The position numbers and the translations under genes were made by a program. A stretch of 64,000 nt of DNA from Oerskovia sp042887685 (GTDB taxonomy: Bacteria > Actinomycetota > Actinomycetes > Actinomycetales > Cellulomonadaceae), in NCBI RefSeq assembly GCF_042887685.1, contig NZ_JBHVOS010000005.1, forward strand, positions 62,001-126,000, in the 5' to 3' direction. The number at the start of each line of letters is the position of its first letter. The stretch's first letter is position 1. The notes beneath the pieces are model-generated. The model worked only from the letters and a program-made list of their open reading frames with translations. It was not told the DNA's origin and ran no database searches. Shown piece by piece: positions 59,429-64,000 of the stretch.

Positions 59429-60199
59429 TCACGGCGACGGCGTGCCCCACGGCGGCGCCTCGGCAGACCCCGCCCTCGGACCCGGGACGGGCCCGCCCGG
59501 CCTGCGCGGCGGCTGCTGCGAGCGACGCGGCGGGAGCGCCCCGCGGTCCAGCCACACGAAGTCCGGGACGGCGTCGACCACCACGGCGAGCCGCGAGAGC
59601 ATCGGGAAGACGTTGTCCGGCACCGTCCGCCCACCCGTCCACGCGAGGATCGCGTCCCCCTCGATCCGCAGGAACCGGCGCTCGAAGTCCGCGTCCAGCA
59701 ACCGCTGCATGGTGCGCGGGTGCAGCACGTCGTGCGCGAACCGCAGGTCGCTCGACTCGACCCGCCACGCCCGATTGAAGGCGTCCGACTCGAGCTGGAT
59801 GTCCTGCCCGCCGAACACCTTGGCCAGCTTCGCGCCGAGCCCCTCGGGCGTGAGCTGGAGCGTCGGGAACGACGCGTCGAGCAGCAGCGCGACCACGTGC
59901 GCGGAGTGCGTCGTCGACTCCTTGCCCGAGCCCGTGGTCCACGAGTAGGTGAACGACAGGGCGGAGCGCCCCTCGAACGGCCCCGTCAGGACCTCGGTCG
60001 CACGCCGCGAGCGCCCCTCGTCGAACGGAGCGCCGCGCCACCGCCGCGCGAGCGCAGGGTCGGCACCGTGGAGCTGCCACCCGTTCTCCGACGCCCAGCG
60101 CTCGAGCAGCGCGATCCGCGCCCGGTGCCCCCACCAGCCGACGAGCACCCCCGCGACGGCGAGCAGCGCCATCCCGACCACGAACCACGAACCGTCCAT
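59429..60199 (-). CDS. single-pass membrane protein of unknown function
   Basis: A 256-residue protein. A helix at residues 6-22 (FVVGMALLAVAGVLVGWW) is followed by a soluble domain: WASENGWQLHGADPALARRW, RGAPFDEGRSRRATEVLTG, ALSFTYSW and MQRLLDADFERRFLRIEG. A Pro/Arg tail ends it. The same domain occurs in the gene at 60968-61687 (WKGAPFDVQD, RPLVTFRYAW, AVLSWTDG). It resembles the DUF3137-like proteins often encoded near LemA, but I cannot be sure of the family. Confidence 0.72.
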   Translation of the reverse strand: MDGSWFVVGMALLAVAGVLVGWWGHRARIALLERWASENGWQLHGADPALARRWRGAPFDEGRSRRATEVLTGPFEGRSALSFTYSWTTGSGKESTTHSAHVVALLLDASFPTLQLTPEGLGAKLAKVFGGQDIQLESDAFNRAWRVESSDLRFAHDVLHPRTMQRLLDADFERRFLRIEGDAILAWTGGRTVPDNVFPMLSRLAVVVDAVPDFVWLDRGALPPRRSQQPPRRPGGPVPGPRAGSAEAPPWGTPSP

Positions 60200-60229
60200 C
60201 GCTCCCCCTGCTCGTCGGGGCCGGGGCCC

Positions 60230-60317
60230 TGTCGTCGTCGGACCGGGCCGGGTCGGGCCCCTGTCGTCGTCGGACCGGGCCGGGTCGGGTCGGGCCCTGT
60301 CGTCGTCGGACCGGGCC
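60230..60317. repeat. three direct repeats upstream of pyrE's neighbour
   Basis: TGTCGTCGTCGGACCGGGCC occurs at 60230-60249, 60262-60281 and 60298-60317, spaced 32 and 36 bp apart in the 173-bp gap after pyrE. Confidence 0.85.
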
Positions 60318-60372
60318 AGGTCAGCCCGGCCGGGCCCGGCCCGAACCCGTCAGCCCAGGTCCGTCGGGCCCG

Positions 60373-60957
60373 TCAGCCCAGGTCGAAGTCGGCCAGGCCG
60401 AAGATCGAGTGGTACGGCACGCCGAGCGCCTCGATCTTCTCGCGGGCTCCCGTGTCGCGGTCCATGATCGTCGCGACGCCCACGACCTCGGCGCCCGCCG
60501 CCCGCGCGGCCTCGATCGCCGTGATGGGCGAGCCGCCCGTCGTGGTCGTGTCCTCGACGACGACGACCCGGCGCCCTGCGATCTCCGGACCCTCGATCTG
60601 ACGCTGCATGCCGTGCGCCTTGGCCGCCTTGCGGACCACGAACGCGTCGAGGTCCTGACCGCGCGATGCGGCCGCGTGCAGGAGGGCGGTCGCGATCGGG
60701 TCGGCGCCCAGCGTCAGGCCACCCACGGCGTCGACCTCGGCGGTGCCCAGCCCGACCTCCTCGAGCTGGTCCAGCAGGACGTGCCCGATGAGCGGGGCCG
60801 CACGGTGGTGCAGGGTGACGCGGCGCAGGTCCACGTAGTAGTCGGCCTCCTTGCCGGAGGACAACGTCACCTTCCCGTGCACGATCGCGAGCTCGGCGAT
60901 CAGGTCGCGAAGCTGCTCGCGGGGCGTCGGGGACAGGTGCGTGGAGGTCTCGGTCAT
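60373..60957 (-). CDS. pyrE: orotate phosphoribosyltransferase
   Basis: A 194-residue enzyme that makes OMP from orotate and PRPP in pyrimidine synthesis. KVTLSSGKEADYYVDLRRVT, GGLTLGADPIATAL, FVVRKAAKAHGMQRQIEG and the PRPP loop VVVVEDTTTTGGSPITA are diagnostic. ATG 60957 has TAGCCT 7 nt upstream, whose TAG is the stop of the preceding gene. Confidence 0.96.
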   Translation of the reverse strand: MTETSTHLSPTPREQLRDLIAELAIVHGKVTLSSGKEADYYVDLRRVTLHHRAAPLIGHVLLDQLEEVGLGTAEVDAVGGLTLGADPIATALLHAAASRGQDLDAFVVRKAAKAHGMQRQIEGPEIAGRRVVVVEDTTTTGGSPITAIEAARAAGAEVVGVATIMDRDTGAREKIEALGVPYHSIFGLADFDLG

Positions 60958-60964
60958 GGGGTCA

Positions 60965-60970
60965 AGGCTA
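60965..60970 (-). promoter_or_regulatory. -10 element TAGCCT of pyrE
   Basis: TAGCCT lies 7 nt before ATG 60957. Its first three bases are the TAG stop codon (60970-60968) of the upstream gene. Confidence 0.5.
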
Positions 60971-61687
60971 GCGGTCCGGCGCCTGTGCGGGCCGTGTCTC
61001 CTCGTCCTCCGGACGCCCCGGGGCCCGGACGTGAGCGAGGACACCGGCGAGCAGGAGCGCGAGGTCGCGCACGTCCTCGACCGGTGCCGGGCCGTCCGTC
61101 CACGACAGGACCGCCCCGGACTCGAACCGCAGCCGGGTCCCGGCGTACGCGGGGGCCAGGAGCATCTGCCGCACGGAAGCCGTCAGGATCTCGTGGGCCG
61201 CGAGCTCGTCGGGGGCCCGGACCGTCCAGGCCGCGGCGAACGCCGGGTCGTCGAACACGACCTGACGCCCCACGACCCGCTGGACCGACGGCTGCCCGTA
61301 CCCCACGGGCACGACCTCGACCGTCGGGACCTCCTGCGATGCGTCGAGGGCCACGACCTGGCACTCGACCATCGTCGGGCGCCCGCGCCCAGCCATGGTC
61401 GCCGCGGAGCGCCACGCGTACCGGAACGTCACGAGCGGCCGCCCGCCGACCGTCCCGGTCCGCAGGTCCTCGACCCGGCCGCGGTCCTGGACGTCGAACG
61501 GGGCCCCCTTCCACCGGTCGAGCAGCGCATGGTCCACCGGGACGGCCTCCCAGCCGAGGTCGCGCAGGAGCTCGTCCTGAGCGGCACCGCGGCGACGCCG
61601 GGCGACGACGCCCACCACGGCCGCCGAGACCACGAGCACCAGCAGCACACCGAGCACGACGAGCCCCACGACCGACTCCCGGCTCAT
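60968..61687 (-). CDS. single-pass membrane protein, paralogue of the 59.4-kb gene
   Basis: A 239-residue protein. A helix (VVGLVVLGVLLVLVVSAAVV) is followed by the same soluble domain as the protein at 59429-60199: RDLGWEAVPVDHALLDRWKG, PFDVQDRGRVEDLRTGTVGG, VTFRYAW and LRFESGAVLSWTDG. It lacks the Pro-rich tail. Unknown function; membrane-anchored with the domain probably cytosolic. It ends at a TAG that forms part of the pyrE promoter. Confidence 0.7.
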   Translation of the reverse strand: MSRESVVGLVVLGVLLVLVVSAAVVGVVARRRRGAAQDELLRDLGWEAVPVDHALLDRWKGAPFDVQDRGRVEDLRTGTVGGRPLVTFRYAWRSAATMAGRGRPTMVECQVVALDASQEVPTVEVVPVGYGQPSVQRVVGRQVVFDDPAFAAAWTVRAPDELAAHEILTASVRQMLLAPAYAGTRLRFESGAVLSWTDGPAPVEDVRDLALLLAGVLAHVRAPGRPEDEETRPAQAPDR

Positions 61688-61714
61688 GCGCGCCTCCCCC
61701 CGCCCCGCACTCCC

Positions 61715-62482
61715 CTAGCGCCCCTCGAACGCCCGCACGGCCGCGCGTGGCGCGACCTTCAGCAGCCCCGAGGCCAACCGGTAGCGCAACGACGGGGTCG
61801 AGATCACGACGCCGCGGCGCACGTCCGCGAGCGCCGCCGAGACCACGCGGTCCGCGTTGAGCCACACGACGTCGGGGAGCTGCGTGAAGTCGATCCCCGC
61901 CCGCTCGTGGAACTCGGTGTGCGTGAGCCCCGGGCACAGGGCAGTGGCCGTGACACCCGTGCCGCGCAGCTCGACCGCGAGCCCCTCGGTGAACGTCCGC
62001 ACCCACGCCTTGGCCGCCGAGTACGTACCGCCCGCCGTGAGCGCCGCGATCGACGCGACGTTGAGGACCGCACCGCGCCCGCGCTCGGTCATCTGCCCTG
62101 CGGCGGCGTGCGACAGCACCAGGACCGCGCGCACCATGACGTCCAGGGCCTTGACCTCGGCGTCGAGGTCGCCGCCCACGAAGCGCTGATGGACGGTGTA
62201 GCCCGCGTTGTTGACGAGCAAGCCCACGGGCCGCTGCCCTGCCTCGTCCTCCTCGAGCACGGTGAGACGCGCTGCGACGCGCGCGACGTCGTCGGGCACC
62301 GAGAGGTCCGCCGGGAGCACCTGGACCCGTACGCCCGCGGCCGCACGGATCTGCGCCGCGACGCGCTCCAGGCGGTCCTCGTCGCGCGCGACGAGGACCA
62401 GGTCGTGACGGGCCGTGGCCAGCTGCCACGCGAACTCGAGCCCCAGGCCGGCGCTGGCGCCGGTGATCAGTGCAGTCGCCAT
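61715..62482 (-). CDS. SDR-family oxidoreductase, DltE-like
   Basis: A 255-residue short-chain dehydrogenase. TALITGASAGLGLEFA binds the cofactor, LVLVARDEDRLERVA indicates NADP preference (Arg), LVNNAGY, VLNVASIAALTAGGTYSAAKAW carries the Ser-Tyr-Lys triad, and LCPGLTHTEFH follows. It belongs to the DltE/YqjQ-type group; substrate unknown. TAGGCT lies six nt before ATG 62482. Confidence 0.85.
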   Translation of the reverse strand: MATALITGASAGLGLEFAWQLATARHDLVLVARDEDRLERVAAQIRAAAGVRVQVLPADLSVPDDVARVAARLTVLEEDEAGQRPVGLLVNNAGYTVHQRFVGGDLDAEVKALDVMVRAVLVLSHAAAGQMTERGRGAVLNVASIAALTAGGTYSAAKAWVRTFTEGLAVELRGTGVTATALCPGLTHTEFHERAGIDFTQLPDVVWLNADRVVSAALADVRRGVVISTPSLRYRLASGLLKVAPRAAVRAFEGR

Positions 62483-62488
62483 GGCCTC

Positions 62489-62494
62489 AGCCTA
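62489..62494 (-). promoter_or_regulatory. -10 element TAGGCT, leaderless SDR gene
   Basis: TAGGCT is followed by six nt and ATG 62482; no ribosome site. Confidence 0.5.
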
Positions 62495-62584
62495 GGGGGC
62501 GCGGGACGGTCGGGAGACCCGCACGCCCGACGGCGTCGCGCACCACCGCGCGTCGGGGACGCCGGGGGCGTGGGTCCGCCCGGA

Positions 62585-62590
62585 TAGCCT
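62585..62590 (+). promoter_or_regulatory. -10 element TAGCCT, leaderless xth gene
   Basis: TAGCCT is followed by six nt and ATG 62597; same geometry on the opposite strand as the divergent SDR gene. Confidence 0.5.
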
Positions 62591-62596
62591 GTCGCC

Positions 62597-63388
62597 ATGC
62601 GTCTCGCCACCTGGAACATCAACTCGATCCGAGCCCGCGCCGAGCGCGCCGTCGCCTTCCTCGAACGATCGGGCACCGACGTGCTCGCGCTGCAGGAGAC
62701 CAAGTGCAAGGACGCCCAGTTCCCGCACGCCGTCTTCGAGGCCGCGGGCTACGAGGTCGCGCACTTCGGGCTGAGCCAGTGGAACGGCGTCGCGATCGTC
62801 TCGCGCGTCGGCATCGAGGACGTCGAGACGGGCTTCGCGACCCAGCCCCACTTCGGGGCCGAGCCGCACCTGGAGGCCCGGGCCATCGGGGCGACGTGCG
62901 GCGGCGTGCGCGTGTGGAGCCTGTACGTGCCGCACGGTCGAGCCCTCGACGACCCGCACTACCCGTACAAGCTCGAGTGGCTGCACAACCTGCGCACCCA
63001 GGCGGCCGGCTGGCTCGAGGCGGACCCGGCGGCGCAGGTCGCGCTCGTCGGGGACTGGAACGTCGCACCGCTCGACACCGACGTGTGGGACCCGGCCGTG
63101 TTCGCGGGGCACACGCACACCTCGCCGGCCGAGCGTGCGGCCTTCGCCGACTTCGCGGAGGCCGGGTACACCGAGGTCACGCGCGACTTCTTCCCCGAGG
63201 AGCACAAGTACACGTACTGGGACTACCAGCAGCTCCGCTTCCCCAAGAACCAGGGCATGCGGATCGACTACGCCTACCTGTCCCCCGCGCTGCGCGCCCG
63301 CGCGACGGGCGTCGAGATCGACCGGGACGAGCGCAAGGGCAAGGGCGCCTCGGACCACGTCCCGGTGATCGTGGACCTGACGGACTGA
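62597..63388 (+). CDS. xth: exodeoxyribonuclease III
   Basis: A 263-residue AP endonuclease/3'-exonuclease of the EEP fold for base-excision repair. MRLATWNINSIRARAERAV, VLALQETKCKDAQFP (metal Glu), WNGVAIVSR, YVPHGRALDDPHYPYKLEW, GDWNVAPLDTDVWDP and GASDHVPVIVDL include every catalytic residue. It is the full-length, ordinary type. A giant palindrome follows the stop. Confidence 0.95.
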   Translation: MRLATWNINSIRARAERAVAFLERSGTDVLALQETKCKDAQFPHAVFEAAGYEVAHFGLSQWNGVAIVSRVGIEDVETGFATQPHFGAEPHLEARAIGATCGGVRVWSLYVPHGRALDDPHYPYKLEWLHNLRTQAAGWLEADPAAQVALVGDWNVAPLDTDVWDPAVFAGHTHTSPAERAAFADFAEAGYTEVTRDFFPEEHKYTYWDYQQLRFPKNQGMRIDYAYLSPALRARATGVEIDRDERKGKGASDHVPVIVDLTD

Positions 63389-63407
63389 CCGTCCGGCCCT
63401 CCGGAAA

Positions 63408-63470
63408 CGCTGAGTGCGGAGCAGTTGTCGTCGGACGAGCCGTTCGACGACAACTGCTCCGCACTCAGCG
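63408..63470. terminator. bidirectional terminator, 26-bp-arm perfect palindrome
   Basis: Arms 63408-63433 and 63445-63470 are exactly complementary (CGCTGAGTGCGGAGCAGTTG and on). It stands between xth and the convergent cellobiose phosphorylase gene. Confidence 0.88.
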
Positions 63471-63479
63471 GCAGAGGAC

Positions 63480-64000
63480 CTAGCCCAGCGTCACGACGAC
63501 CTTGACCTCGGAGCCCTCCGGCTGCACCGGGATCGGCAGCGTCGGGTCGAGCTCGACGCCGTCGAGCGTCACCGACCGCACGCCCTTCGACACGTGGTCG
63601 GGGTTGCGGACCTCGATCTCGTAGACCGCGCCGCGCCACTCACGGCGCACCTCGAAGCCGTCCCAGTCCTTGGGGATCGACGGGTCGACGACCAGGCCGT
63701 CGAGGGCCAGGCGCACACCGAGGATGTACTTCGTCGCGGCCGTGTACATCCAGCCCGCCGTACCCGTGAGCCACGGGTTCTGCGCCTTGCCGAACCACTC
63801 GTGGTCGCGGCCGTACAGGAACTGCACGTAGGCGTAGGGCTCGGCCCCGCGGACCTCGATGTTGTCGTTCTGGTTGTACGGCAGGATCGCGTCGTAGAAC
63901 TGCACGGCCTCGTCACCGCGGCCCAGCATGGCCTCGGCGATGATGGGCCACGCGTTCGGGTGCGAGAAGATCGCCGCGTTCTCCTTGATGCCCGGGTACA
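63480..64000 (-). CDS. GH94 cellobiose phosphorylase, C-terminal part
   Basis: The last 173 residues of a glycoside phosphorylase whose start lies beyond the right edge. YPGIKENAAIFSHPNAWPI, YNQNDNIEVRGAEPYAYVQF, NPWLTGTAGWMYTAATKYI, LALDGLVVDPSIPKDWDGFE and YEIEVRNPDHVSKGV are the (alpha/alpha)6 barrel end and C-terminal sheet of GH94. The His of the phosphate site belongs to GTAGWMY-type regions. It splits cellobiose with phosphate to glucose-1-phosphate and glucose, fitting a cellulose-using host. Cellodextrin phosphorylase is the alternative. Confidence 0.9.
   Translation of the reverse strand, partial: YPGIKENAAIFSHPNAWPIIAEAMLGRGDEAVQFYDAILPYNQNDNIEVRGAEPYAYVQFLYGRDHEWFGKAQNPWLTGTAGWMYTAATKYILGVRLALDGLVVDPSIPKDWDGFEVRREWRGAVYEIEVRNPDHVSKGVRSVTLDGVELDPTLPIPVQPEGSEVKVVVTLG

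Noticed and set aside
60230..60317. Three spaced repeats considered as a CRISPR array
   Set aside because: Units of about 20 nt with 12-16 nt low-complexity GC spacers that resemble each other, and no cas genes; simple tandem duplication.

Overview
The window is 64 kb of very GC-rich DNA with strong G/C bias at third codon positions, many GTG starts, frequent ATGA, GTGA and TGATG gene junctions, and many promoters that appear to produce leaderless mRNAs. The gene set (PurS/PurQ/PurL purine synthesis, HtaA-type haem-binding surface protein, POT peptide transporter, ATP-dependent DNA ligase, a partial GH94 cellobiose phosphorylase at the right edge) points to an actinobacterium of the Cellulomonas/Oerskovia/Cellulosimicrobium group. 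That placement is inference. I see no rRNA, tRNA, prophage, transposase or CRISPR array; this is chromosomal backbone.

Layout. 1-1.15 kb: the start of a luciferase-like flavin monooxygenase behind a long leader that encodes a small peptide with two Cys-Cys codon pairs. 1.15-5.5 kb: an SDR, an ATP-dependent DNA ligase with a mini helix-hairpin-helix protein, and two unknown genes. 5.5-7.2 kb: two endonuclease/exonuclease/phosphatase (EEP) paralogues, one lacking half of the fold. 7.5-12 kb: purL, a DUF2599-type lipoprotein and a GNAT. 12.3-19.3 kb: an acyl-CoA oxidase/dehydrogenase with a TetR regulator, divergent from thiolase, FabG4-like reductase and MaoC hydratase, resembling the Rv0241c-Rv0244c region of mycobacteria. 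19.4-23.2 kb: a CocE/X-Pro peptidase-like hydrolase and a peptide transporter. 23.3-25.1 kb: two RimL-like acetyltransferases flanking a CsbD protein.

25.2-29.6 kb is a sulfur locus. A class V aminotransferase lies behind a SAM-IV riboswitch, and a rhodanese plus MetZ lie behind a SAM-I riboswitch on the other strand. 29.7-32.7 kb: MsnO8-type LLM oxidoreductase, metallo-beta-lactamase-fold hydrolase and a DUF1345 membrane protein. 32.8-39.7 kb: purQ/purS, a PadR regulator with its membrane partner, an HNH remnant, purC, purD and purA. 40-43.8 kb: DUF3151 protein and a SpoIIE-type phosphatase with two STAS proteins. 44-47.8 kb: class II aldolase, SpoU methylase, DedA and a HAD phosphatase. 47.9-54.3 kb: a tctCBA-usp operon divergent from a CitA/CitB-type two-component system. 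54.4-58.5 kb: a 1,340-residue surface protein with three HtaA domains behind a good IdeR/DtxR box. 58.7-64 kb: LemA, two paralogous single-pass proteins around pyrE, an SDR, exonuclease III and the end of the cellobiose phosphorylase.

Themes. Three sulfur-sensing cis-elements (Cys-codon leader, SAM-IV, SAM-I) control genes plausibly for sulfur scavenging and methionine supply. Six purine genes are scattered in four transcription units, three of which share an identical -10 hexamer. Many gene ends carry long, nearly perfect palindromes without a U-tract, suggesting the host's terminators. At least ten genes show TANNNT followed by 6-8 nt and the start codon.
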